A stretch of DNA of 58,700 nt from Ascidiaceihabitans sp. (GTDB lineage Bacteria; Pseudomonadota; Alphaproteobacteria; Rhodobacterales; Rhodobacteraceae): NCBI GenBank assembly GCA_028388995.1, contig JAOEQC010000003.1:1-58700 (forward strand), in the 5' to 3' direction. A program made the position numbers and the translations under genes. How positions within the stretch are numbered: the stretch's first letter is position 1; each line of letters opens with the position of its first letter. The notes below the pieces were generated by a model. The model was not told where the DNA came from. It saw only the letters and a list, made by a program, of their open reading frames with translations, and did no database searches. Positions 29,279 to 38,355 of the stretch are shown here, piece by piece.

Positions 29279-30565
29279 ATGAGCAATCACGAGATCGAAG
29301 CAAGACGCGACAAGGCGGTGGCACGCGCAATTAGCTTTTCGTCAACCTTTGTTGCCGAGAGGGCAGAAAATGCCGAAGTCTGGGATGTCGAGGGCAAGCG
29401 CTACATCGATTTTTGCGGCGGAATAGGTTGCCAGAATGTTGGCCATCGTAATCCGCGGGTCGTAGCCGCGATTAAAGACCAGCTCGACCACCTCACCCAC
29501 ACCTGTTTTCAGGTCACCCCGTACAAATCATATATTGAACTGGCAGAGCGGTTGAACGCATTGCTACCCGGCCAATTTGCCAAAAAATCATTGTTCTTTT
29601 CCGCTGGTGGAGAAGCCGTCGAAAACGCGATTAAAATTGCACGATACTACACACGTCGCCCCGCGTTAATCACCTTCACAAACGGCTATCACGGACGGTC
29701 ATACATGGGCATGGGACTAAGCGCACGTATGGTACCATTCAAAGAGGGCTTTGGCCCCTTTCCCGGACAAATCTTCCGCATGCCGTTCCCAGATGACTTT
29801 CACAACGTCACGTTTGAGGACACCAAACGGGCCTTCGAGACTTTGTTTCGCAGCGATTGCCCGCCCAATCAGATTGCGGCGATGTTTTTTGAGCCTGTGC
29901 AAGGCGAAGGTGGTTATAACATCGCCAGCAGCGACTTTCTTGAATACCTGCGCGCGCTTTGTGATGAGCACGGGATTGTTCTTGTTGCTGACGAAATACA
30001 AACTGGGATGGGGCGCACCGGAAAAATGTTCGCAATGGAACACTATGGAATCCATCCGGACCTTACCTGTATCGGCAAGAGTATTGGCGGCGGGCTCCCG
30101 ATATCCGGTATCTTGGGCAAAGCAGATGTAATAGATTCAGTTCCGCTCGGCGGTCTTGGGGGGACATTCGGTGGCAATCCGATGTCGTGCGCTGCGGCCC
30201 TTGCAGTGCTGGATGCGATCGAACAGGAAAACCTTTTGCAACGCGGCCTCGAAATGGGACTTCAAATTGACGCAAGATTGCGCAAGATGGGCCAACGAAA
30301 CTCCTTTAATTGCATCGGTGATGTGCGTGCGCTTGGATGCATGAATGCCTTTGAAATTGTTAAGGACCGCGACAGTCGCGAGCCTGATAGTGAATTCACC
30401 GCGAAAATTGTGAGCATGGCCCTAAATAACGGCCTGATCCTTTTAACTGCAGGCCCTGCGCGCAACGTTATACGCCTGCTGGTCCCTCTTACGGCAACGC
30501 CAGAAATTGTCGATGAAGGTCTGGATATTTTGCAGGCCTCACTCGAAGAAGCGCTGATCTCTTAA
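29279..30565 (+). CDS. Class III aminotransferase (4-aminobutyrate aminotransferase-like)
   Basis: FSAGGEAVENAIKIARYYTRRPALITFTNGYHGRS; LVADEIQTGMGRTGKMFAMEHYGIHPDLTCIGKSIGGGLPISG. Confidence 0.88.
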   Translation: MSNHEIEARRDKAVARAISFSSTFVAERAENAEVWDVEGKRYIDFCGGIGCQNVGHRNPRVVAAIKDQLDHLTHTCFQVTPYKSYIELAERLNALLPGQFAKKSLFFSAGGEAVENAIKIARYYTRRPALITFTNGYHGRSYMGMGLSARMVPFKEGFGPFPGQIFRMPFPDDFHNVTFEDTKRAFETLFRSDCPPNQIAAMFFEPVQGEGGYNIASSDFLEYLRALCDEHGIVLVADEIQTGMGRTGKMFAMEHYGIHPDLTCIGKSIGGGLPISGILGKADVIDSVPLGGLGGTFGGNPMSCAAALAVLDAIEQENLLQRGLEMGLQIDARLRKMGQRNSFNCIGDVRALGCMNAFEIVKDRDSREPDSEFTAKIVSMALNNGLILLTAGPARNVIRLLVPLTATPEIVDEGLDILQASLEEALIS

Positions 30566-30586
30566 GGCTTGCTCAGTAGGCAAGCC
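30566..30586 (+). terminator. Hairpin at operon end
   Basis: GGCTTGC-TCAGTAG-GCAAGCC directly after the aminotransferase stop; no long T-run. Confidence 0.5.
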
Positions 30587-31112
30587 AAAATCCACTCAAG
30601 GTTACTCCGCCCTAGGTGTTACGCCTAACGCATCTCAGTCCACGAAACAATCCTTGATCGATTGTGAGCAGCAGTGCGCATGAATGGCCGTTCTTGCCGC
30701 CGAATTGCAAAAGAGAGAATAATACGCTTGCAGCAATTTATGTGCTGCGAGCGCACGCAGCGCAAAAACTGAATTCACGGTGTGGGCTCACAGCCGACCT
30801 TCGCTGCTCGTTGAACTAAAGTCGGCTTTGGAGTTAAGCCACCTACAGTGAGATCGAGCAACCTATAAAACTCCCACCCTTTGTCCGTCTAAAATTTGCG
30901 TCCACGCCCTAATACCCCTGTGTCATCTGCAACACGGCTAATGCGGTGCTGCAGACGTTTAGGGTTGCTTAGGCGCAATGGCGTCAGGTCAGTCCCTGTG
31001 ATGCGCCTGTGAGATGGCGCAGGATGAATATGTGGCATTTGCTATGAGCAGTTGGTGCGAACCTCAGCGCCAACACGCAGCCACGCGCATGCGTGCGAGG
31101 GTCGCGTCTTAA

Positions 31113-31211
31113 CGGACCACGGCCCAAACAAAACTAACCAACACTGATTAGGCTCAGGCAACGCCGGTAAGAAGTCGAAGGTGCGTGGTCAAATGCCCAC
31201 GGCCCTTGGCT
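31113..31211 (+). repeat. Degenerate copy F of the chimeric repeat core
   Basis: 'cggaccacggcccaaacaaaactaaccaacactgattaggc...aagtcgaaggtgcgtg' aligns with 'cggacctcggtccgagcaattctaaccaacgctgatagtaggtcgacggtgcgtg' in copy E. Confidence 0.5.
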
Positions 31212-31373
31212 CCATGTCTCTACGTCTCGGCGTTAGATATTGGGCTAAAGCAGTCATTCATTCAAATTACAGGGAAAGGCTGCTTTGAGCCCATTGTGAC
31301 CAATGCTGCAAGATGGTTGAAGGTCTGCTATTCTTTAAATTTAATAACCGTTTAGATTTGTGAGACCAAAAAT

Positions 31374-32552
31374 TTGAAACCCCCAGTTTACAATATCAGC
31401 CCAAACGACTTCTGGCGGGACCCTTACCCGGATCTCAAGACGCTCCGTCATAATGCACCAATCGCGTTTGTGCCTCAGCTTGGAGCTACCTTGATCACAC
31501 GGCGCAACGATATTTTTGATGTTGAAAAAAAGATTGCATATTTTTCGTCACACCAACCCGATGGGCTGATGGTTCAGTTGATGGGCCAAAACATGATGCG
31601 CAAGGATGGCCCTGACCATATGACCGAGCGAAAGACTATCTTTCCGGCCGTCTCCCCGAAGACCGTGAAAAATGTCTGGAAGACGGAATTTGAAGAATTC
31701 ACAGATTCTATTCTGGCAAATGTCAAACCAGAGGGGCATGGGGATTTGGTGGATATCGCTAGGCAACTTTGTGGCGATGCTCTACGGGCGATAACGGGGC
31801 TGCGCAATATGACTTGGCAAGAAATTGACCGCACCAGCCAGGGTATGATCGATGGCTGTGCAAACTACGCGGGCGACAAACAAATTGAAGCGCGGTGTCA
31901 TGACTGTACCGCATTTATCGACCAGAATATTGACGAGATGGCTAACGTTTTACGCGATTGCCCTGATGCCTCACTCTTATCAGTACAGCTTGAGGCTGGA
32001 ATGACGATGGATCAGATCAAGGCGAATATCAAACTCGCTATCTCCGGTGGCCAAAATGAACCTCGCGATGTGATAGCGGGAATAGTCTGGGCGTTGCTCA
32101 CACATCCAGAACAATTGGCGCTGGTGTTGTCAGGCGAAGCGACATGGATGCAAGCGTTTGAGGAATATACGCGCTGGCAGTCCCCTATCGGGATGAGTCC
32201 ACGGCAGATGGCTCAGGACTATGATTTGCACGGTGCGACATTGAAAACAGGCGAACGCGTTTTCTTGATGTTTGGTTCTGGAAACCGCGATGAAACAAAC
32301 TTCGCCCGCCCAGAGTTTTTCGATCTGACACAAGATGCGTCCGCATCCATAGCTTTCGGGGCTGGTCCCCACTTTTGCGCAGGCGCAGGGGCGTCGCGAT
32401 GTCTTATCGCAGAGGTCGTATTGCCACGATTGTTCGAAGCTCTACCAAATTTACGCCTGAACGGCCTGACAGAAATCGGTGGTTGGGCATTCCGTGGGCC
32501 AACGACAACACCGGTCGCTTGGGATACCGAAGCTATGTCTGAAAGCATGTAG
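31374..32552 (+). CDS. Cytochrome P450
   Basis: Heme ligand loop FGAGPHFCAGAGASR; EYTRWQSPIGMSPRQ; FGSGNRDETNFARPEFFDLTQ; TTG start. Confidence 0.9.
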   Translation: MKPPVYNISPNDFWRDPYPDLKTLRHNAPIAFVPQLGATLITRRNDIFDVEKKIAYFSSHQPDGLMVQLMGQNMMRKDGPDHMTERKTIFPAVSPKTVKNVWKTEFEEFTDSILANVKPEGHGDLVDIARQLCGDALRAITGLRNMTWQEIDRTSQGMIDGCANYAGDKQIEARCHDCTAFIDQNIDEMANVLRDCPDASLLSVQLEAGMTMDQIKANIKLAISGGQNEPRDVIAGIVWALLTHPEQLALVLSGEATWMQAFEEYTRWQSPIGMSPRQMAQDYDLHGATLKTGERVFLMFGSGNRDETNFARPEFFDLTQDASASIAFGAGPHFCAGAGASRCLIAEVVLPRLFEALPNLRLNGLTEIGGWAFRGPTTTPVAWDTEAMSESM

Positions 32553-32559
32553 AGAAGCC

Positions 32560-32989
32560 AAAGCGGCTATTGGCGAAAGCAATGTCTGCTTCTGCAGTTG
32601 GCGGCAACAATCTAAACTCCCCCCAATGAATCTACAACTCTAACACTAAAGGCCCGTGGCCCGAGACGCGGGGCCCGTGATCCGGTGTCCCCGGGTGAGC
32701 CTGGCGCGTTTTATCTGTTTAGATTGGGCGCAGTAACCCCCTGCTATCGGTCCAGTGACCCAGATAAACCATCCAACTCCAACTGAGCCGCAGCAACGCT
32801 ATAAGCAAGACGTGGGTGCGTGCTCTATGGTTCGGGGCCGTGGCTCTTGGTTCCCGGTCCACCGGCCTAGGCAAGATGGTCCGGGAACCCCGGGCCAGGT
32901 TTTATGTAGCGAGATGCAGGGTGTTTTCTCATACGGCAAGGCTACGAAACCACCCTGCCCGTCTCAAGCTCGTTTTGTCTGACAGTGCG
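32560..32989 (+). repeat. Copy C of the chimeric repeat (alternative left module, GGNCC core, IS6 right end)
   Basis: Ends ...aagctcgttttgtctgacagtgc like copy E; minus-strand MRKHPASRYIKPG stub. Confidence 0.7.
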
Positions 32990-33089
32990 TCAACTACAAT
33001 TGACGAAAATGCATTTTGTATCTGATCTATTTGCATAATAAGGTGACGTAGGTAGTTGTTAAATTTATAGTAGTTAAGGAATATATATT

Positions 33090-34115
33090 ATGTATTTAGA
33101 AGACATTTTAAGCATCATTTTCCAGCCCGCTATTTGGTTGTTCATTCTAGTTGTAGTAATCTTGCGGCTATCGATCAAATTTGTGCCCCAGAATAGAACC
33201 TACCTAATTGAAAGATTTGGTAAATTTAACTCTGTACAGCATGCGGGGCTTAATTTTATTATCCCCTTCATCGACCGAGTCTCGGCGAACCGTTCACTTA
33301 AGGAGCAAGCTGTCGACGTCGATAGCCAAAGCGCGATCACAAAGGACAATATTTCCCTCAGTGTGGATGGGGTGCTCTATTTCCGGGTGCTCGATCCATA
33401 CAAAGCGACTTATGGTGTTGACGATTATGTATTTGCTGTGACCCAACTGGCGCAGACGACGATGCGCTCAGAGTTGGGTAAAATGGAGCTGGATAAAACT
33501 TTTGAAGAGCGTGATTTACTAAACACTAATATTGTTGCAGCCATCAATCAGGCCTCTGCGGCGTGGGGAGTTCAAGTTTTGCGTTATGAAATAAAAGACA
33601 TAGTCCCGCCACAATCAGTAATGCAGGCTATGGAGGCTCAGATGAAAGCAGAGCGCGTAAAGCGGGCGCAGATTTTGGAGTCCGAAGGTGACCGCCAAGC
33701 TGCGATCAACAGAGCCGAAGGCGAGAAGGCCTCAGTGGTGCTTGCTGCTGAAGCTGAAAAAGACGAGCAGGTTCTGCGGGCAGAGGGCGAGGCCAAAGCC
33801 CTTGTTGCGGTGGCCGATGCTCAAGCTAAAGCATTGGTTATGGTGGGGAAAGCCGCTGATACCCCTCCTGGACAAAAAGCAGTTCAGCTCGAGCTGGCGA
33901 CCAAGGCAATCCACGCTAAAGAAATGATAGCCAAACACTCATCGCTAGTTTTATTACCCGACGGAGCTACTGATGCCGCTACCGTCGTCACTCAGGCTAT
34001 GGCAATCATCCAGAAGATTTCTGGTACTGATGCATCGTCTGCTGTACTACAATCTTCAGATAGGCAAGCCGAACTATCCAATAGTCCTGGCACTTCCGGC
34101 CCTTGGGATAAGTAA
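33090..34115 (+). CDS. qmcA: SPFH/band 7 protein, QmcA-like
   Basis: VPQNRTYLIERFGKFNSVQHAGLNFIIPFIDRV; ALVMVGKAADTPPGQKAVQLELATKAIHAKEMI. Confidence 0.87.
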   Translation: MYLEDILSIIFQPAIWLFILVVVILRLSIKFVPQNRTYLIERFGKFNSVQHAGLNFIIPFIDRVSANRSLKEQAVDVDSQSAITKDNISLSVDGVLYFRVLDPYKATYGVDDYVFAVTQLAQTTMRSELGKMELDKTFEERDLLNTNIVAAINQASAAWGVQVLRYEIKDIVPPQSVMQAMEAQMKAERVKRAQILESEGDRQAAINRAEGEKASVVLAAEAEKDEQVLRAEGEAKALVAVADAQAKALVMVGKAADTPPGQKAVQLELATKAIHAKEMIAKHSSLVLLPDGATDAATVVTQAMAIIQKISGTDASSAVLQSSDRQAELSNSPGTSGPWDK

Positions 34116-34117
34116 AA

Positions 34118-34594
34118 ATGGACCCACAAAGCTTTCAACTACCGCTGGAGCATTGGCTTTTTATTCTGGGAATTGGCCTTTTGGTCATAGAGATTGTCTT
34201 TTTTGGCTTTGCTACCTTTGTTTTGTTTTTCGTCGGCATTGCGATGCTTATAGTGGGCGCGTTAATGGAATTCGGTGTGCTGCCGGCGGGGATCAATATT
34301 GCAATTGGTGGAGTATCCTTGCTGTCAATCTCGGGGGCGGTTCTGCTCTGGAAGCCACTTAAGAAGATCCAATCATCTAAAGAGGCGGCCAAGGTCGAAG
34401 TAGGCTTTGTTGGGCACCGATTTCAAGTGCAGACAGACATTGCGCCAGAATCGCCGGGCACCTACACTTATTCTGGCATCGAGTGGGCCGTAGTCAGTAA
34501 CACTACAATCCAACGTTTTACTCAGGTCCAAGTTATAAAAGCAGATGTTGGCCAACTCACCGTGACGCCGACAGAGGTTCTGTCAGACAAATGA
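34118..34594 (+). CDS. NfeD-family membrane protein
   Basis: Directly downstream of the SPFH gene; several TM helices then a C-terminal OB-like region; last codons lie in repeat D. Confidence 0.82.
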   Translation: MDPQSFQLPLEHWLFILGIGLLVIEIVFFGFATFVLFFVGIAMLIVGALMEFGVLPAGINIAIGGVSLLSISGAVLLWKPLKKIQSSKEAAKVEVGFVGHRFQVQTDIAPESPGTYTYSGIEWAVVSNTTIQRFTQVQVIKADVGQLTVTPTEVLSDK

Positions 34595-35111
34595 GAACAA
34601 GCATCAGATTGTTGGCACAGCCTAAATCTACGGACTCAATAATTGCCGTCATTCGGCTAGAGCAGCGGCACGGTTTAGCTTGAAATTGATGCGTGAATAG
34701 AAATGGCATCCAAACAAAACCCAGCCCAAATAAATCTACAACGCTAATACTAAAGGCCCGTGGTCCGAGGCGCGGGGCCCATGATCCGGGGTTCCCGGTC
34801 CATGGACCTGAGGCTCAATTGCATGGGTTGGACACAGTAACCCCTGCCGTTGGTCCACGAACCGCGGACCGAACAAAATCATCCAATGCCACCTGTTCAC
34901 AAGTAACACTGATAATAGGTCGACGGTGCGTGCTCTATTGTCCGCTAGAGCTCCTGTTCTTGGTCCCTGGTCCACGGGCCTGAGCAAGATGGTGCAGTAT
35001 TGCTCTGCGTTTTACACTGGTTTTAAAGCAGCTAAAAGGAGAACGTTTTGTCATCCAAAAATGCTACAAAGCAGCCATGTCCTATTCAAGCTAGTTTGCT
35101 CTGACAGTGCC
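34576..35111 (-). mobile_element. Copy D: IS6-derived chimeric mini-element with both transposase ends
   Basis: Left end HFYSRINFKLNRAAALAE*RQLLSP* (minus strand); right end minus strand MTKRSPFSCFKTSVKRRA; outer ends ggttctgtcagacaaa / ggcactgtcagagcaaa in inverted orientation. Confidence 0.78.
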
Positions 35112-35116
35112 ATTTG

Positions 35117-36334
35117 TTAGTCTTGCTTGCCGGGTTTCGCATTCTGGTCCATGGGCCGACTGATCAGAGGCTTTTGCGTCAGGGCGATGGCCGCGCCCAA
35201 AAGTAACAGTCCTGATGCGCCCAAAAGGCTTATACCAATGTCGCCAGCCAGATCCCCCAATAGCCCAGCGGCATAGGGCCCAAGAGTCTGCGCCACGGCG
35301 AAGACGACGGTGAAGAGGCTGATGGCCGCACCCCAGCTGCGCGCAGGCAGGTTTTGACGGGCAAAATTGGTCACGGCACTGGGGGCCATAAAAACCGAAA
35401 GACCAAAAATAACAGCCGCGAGCAACAAGGAGAAATCTCCAGGAAACAGCACAGGCAGCGCAGATCCCAAGGCGATGCAAGTTAAGATCATGGCCAATGG
35501 CAAACCTGAGGCGTGGCGCGCCAAGATGGGACGCCACGCCAAGGGTGAAACACAAATGCACAGGCCCAGCAATATCCAAACAGCCGCAATGAAGCTGGCG
35601 CTGGCAGCCTGCTGGGTCATCCAGGCTGATAAAAATGTCAGAAACACGATATAGCCCAATCCAAAGCCAGCATATCCGGCCAGTTGTGCCCAGATTTGAG
35701 CGATCGGGATAGGCGCTGGGGCGTCCGCTTGCTTCGGTGCTGGGCGCTTGAGCTTTGCAGCCGACCACAAGCAAAGCGGTAAAAATAGCGAGCAAATTGC
35801 CGCTATAATGATCCATGCTAAGGGCCAGTGATCCGCGCCGTAATACTCTAAAAACAGCGGCAGGCTCGCTCCGGATAAAACGATCGCCAAGCCGCCACCC
35901 GTTCCAAATAAAATGGCAATGGCTAGGGCATTGCGGCGCGGATCATTTGGAAACAGGCCAGCTGCTAAAACACCAGCGGTGGAAAAAGACATGGCCCCAA
36001 AAAAGCCGACCAAAGTGCGCCAAAGAGTTTGCCACCAAAGGTCCGAGATCAACCCAGTCGCCAGCAAAGCAAGGTTGGTTGTGATCAATCCAAAGGAAAA
36101 TAGAGATGTCGCCGAATATTGCCTGATCATGAGCATAGTCAACACAGCACCCGCGATATAGCCCAGAGCATTGGCCGTGTTGAGCCATCCAGCTTGAGCA
36201 TAGTTCCACCCCAAATCCGACTGCATCGCTGGCAATATCAACCCATAGGCGAATCGGGCGAAACCATTGGTCACTGTCACCCCCAGCGCCAGCCCCGCCA
36301 GCACCAACCACGGCCGTTTGTGTGCCTCTATCAC
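35117..36334 (-). CDS. YbfB/YjiJ-type MFS transporter
   Basis: GVTVTNGFARFAYGLILPAMQSDLGWNYAQAGWLNTANALGYIAG. Confidence 0.85.
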   Translation of the reverse strand: MIEAHKRPWLVLAGLALGVTVTNGFARFAYGLILPAMQSDLGWNYAQAGWLNTANALGYIAGAVLTMLMIRQYSATSLFSFGLITTNLALLATGLISDLWWQTLWRTLVGFFGAMSFSTAGVLAAGLFPNDPRRNALAIAILFGTGGGLAIVLSGASLPLFLEYYGADHWPLAWIIIAAICSLFLPLCLWSAAKLKRPAPKQADAPAPIPIAQIWAQLAGYAGFGLGYIVFLTFLSAWMTQQAASASFIAAVWILLGLCICVSPLAWRPILARHASGLPLAMILTCIALGSALPVLFPGDFSLLLAAVIFGLSVFMAPSAVTNFARQNLPARSWGAAISLFTVVFAVAQTLGPYAAGLLGDLAGDIGISLLGASGLLLLGAAIALTQKPLISRPMDQNAKPGKQD

Positions 36335-36473
36335 CCCGGCATTTTCCTATGTCTTGTCACGTGATGGGCCTCCGATGGGCGGAAAATTTTGCCGCTATCT
36401 AACGAGGTTAGGCGATTGAGCCTGCCGGGTCCAGCGGCACCCGCACAGAAACAAATTGCCAAGGCCAGTTAGA

Positions 36474-36996
36474 GGGTGCTGTCAGACTAATGATTGCAAG
36501 CATCAGATTGATGGGGCAATAAAAATATATGCGCTCCATAATTGACGCCACTCAGCGTGAAAAAAGGCACGTTTTGACTTGAAATTGGTGCTTGAATAGA
36601 GACGGCATTAACACCCCAAACAAAATCACCCCCCAATGAGTCCACCAACCCAACACTAAAGGCCCGTGGTCCGAGGCGCGGGGCCCATGATCCGGGGTTC
36701 CCGGTCCATGGTCCTGCGGCTCAACGGTGGCGAATGGGCCAAGTAACACCTGCTCTTGGTCCTTGATCCACGGACCTCGGTCCGAGCAATTCTAACCAAC
36801 GCTGATAGTAGGTCGACGGTGCGTGCTATGCAGCCCGATAGAGCCCCGGTTCTTGGTTCCCGGTCCACGGGCGTAAGCAAGATAGTCCAGGAACCCAGGG
36901 CCAGGTTTTATTTGGCGAAATGGGGAATGTTTTGTCATACGGCGAGGCTACGAAACCACCCTGCCCGTCTCAAGCTCGTTTTGTCTGACAGTGCCC
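36474..36996 (-). mobile_element. Copy E: IS6-derived chimeric mini-element
   Basis: Outer ends GGGTGCTGTCAGACTA / GGGCACTGTCAGACAA inverted; minus-strand stub MTKHSPFRQIKPG at right; C-terminal remnant at left aligned with copies B and D. Confidence 0.78.
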
Positions 36997-37197
36997 TTCC
37001 ATCGATTTGGGAACAGTCGGTAGCCACAATACTAATCATTCCTCCAATTGATGAATATCTTTTTGCCCAATAATTAGCACTGTACGACCAAAAGTTAGGC
37101 ATTTCGACGATAATTCACTTTTCTAATCTTCATCCTCATCCATCCCTTGCAACCCTTGACTGTTATCGCCACCGCTTGATCGTCTTGACTCAAAGAG

Positions 37198-38037
37198 GTG
37201 CCCTTGAATTCCTATCTTGCCACTCCACCAATGGCCAATCTTCAGCGCGCCCGCGGACAACTTGTAATAAGTACGCAGCGCGCTCGTGGGGATGTCACCA
37301 GACTTCGAAACTTGCGCCAGCAAGGATCATATCGTGTAATTTTTCCGCGGCCCATTGGTGGGAATGTCGAAGCGGTGATCATAAATACCGCTGGCGGCGT
37401 CACAGGTGGCGATAAGTTCATCACGCAAATGACTGCCCATGAACACGCACACCTCAGTGTCACAACTCAAGCTGCTGAACGGATCTATCGTGCGACAGCA
37501 TCTGCTACAGGTACTATAGAAACCATGCTGTGCGTTGAACAAAACGCACAGCTTTATTGGTTGCCGCAGGAAACAATTATGTTTGATGGTGCCAGATTGC
37601 GCCGCAGAATTGATATTGATCTGCATGGATCAGCCAAATTTCTGTTGGTTGAGCCATTGGTTTTCGGACGCAAAGCATCAGGCGAAACCTTGCATTCCGG
37701 CGCTCTTGATGACCGTGTCACAATCACCCGTGACGGACAGCCGATCTATCTCGACCGTTTCAAGCTGAAAGGTGATATCGCGGCTTCACTGGCACGCCCT
37801 GCTGTCGCAAACGGTGCGCGTGCCGTTGCAAACATCGTGCTAGTCGATCCAAATGCGAAGGTCACTCTGGAGAGCTTGCGTGATCTTTTGCCGCCGAACG
37901 CAGGCGCGAGCCTTTTGTCCGACACCGTCCTTGTGGCTCGCATCTTTGCTGACGACAGCTATGACCTGCGCTGTGCCCTATTCCCAATCCTGACCCAACT
38001 AACCAACAATGCCGTACCTAAAAATTGGAGACTTTGA
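37198..38037 (+). CDS. ureD: Urease accessory protein UreD
   Basis: GNVEAVIINTAGGVTGGDKF; TTQAAERIYRA; WLPQETIMFDGARLRR. Confidence 0.9.
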   Translation: MPLNSYLATPPMANLQRARGQLVISTQRARGDVTRLRNLRQQGSYRVIFPRPIGGNVEAVIINTAGGVTGGDKFITQMTAHEHAHLSVTTQAAERIYRATASATGTIETMLCVEQNAQLYWLPQETIMFDGARLRRRIDIDLHGSAKFLLVEPLVFGRKASGETLHSGALDDRVTITRDGQPIYLDRFKLKGDIAASLARPAVANGARAVANIVLVDPNAKVTLESLRDLLPPNAGASLLSDTVLVARIFADDSYDLRCALFPILTQLTNNAVPKNWRL

Positions 38038-38040
38038 CCG

Positions 38041-38343
38041 ATGCAACTGACGCCGCGAGAGAAAGACAAACTGCTAATCGCCATGGCCGCCGAAGTTGCG
38101 CGCAAGCGTTTGGCACGTGGAGTGAAGCTCAATTACCCAGAAGCAATTGCGCTTATCACAGATGCTGTGGTTGAGGGCGCACGCGATGGTCGCTCGGTTG
38201 CAGATATGATGCAGGCGGGTGCCCATGTTGTCACGCGCGACCAATGCATGGATAGCATTTCTGAAATGATCCACGACGTGCAAGTCGAAGCCACTTTTCC
38301 AGACGGCACCAAGCTCGTCACAGTTCACAACCCCATTCGCTAA
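38041..38343 (+). CDS. ureA: Urease subunit gamma
   Basis: [50 protein letters not shown]. Confidence 0.97.
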   Translation: MQLTPREKDKLLIAMAAEVARKRLARGVKLNYPEAIALITDAVVEGARDGRSVADMMQAGAHVVTRDQCMDSISEMIHDVQVEATFPDGTKLVTVHNPIR

Positions 38344-38355
38344 AGGACCCCTATC

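Noticed and set aside
30587-31112. Possible extra gene between the aminotransferase and P450
   Set aside because: No sustained ORF or recognisable peptide; looks like degenerate intergenic repeat sequence.
35091-35816. 241-aa minus-strand ORF overlapping the MFS gene
   Set aside because: Out-of-frame shadow of the MFS ORF with low-complexity Cys/Gly content and no family motif.
36552-36880. ORFs encoding DHGPGTPDHGPRASDHGPLVL-like repeats in copies D and E
   Set aside because: They arise from translating the GGNCC-rich core; frames are not conserved between copies, so treated as non-coding repeat.
34576-36996. MFS gene as cargo of a recent IS6 compound transposon
   Set aside because: No 8-bp target duplication visible at either end, and both flanking copies lack an intact transposase; kept only as a recombination hypothesis.
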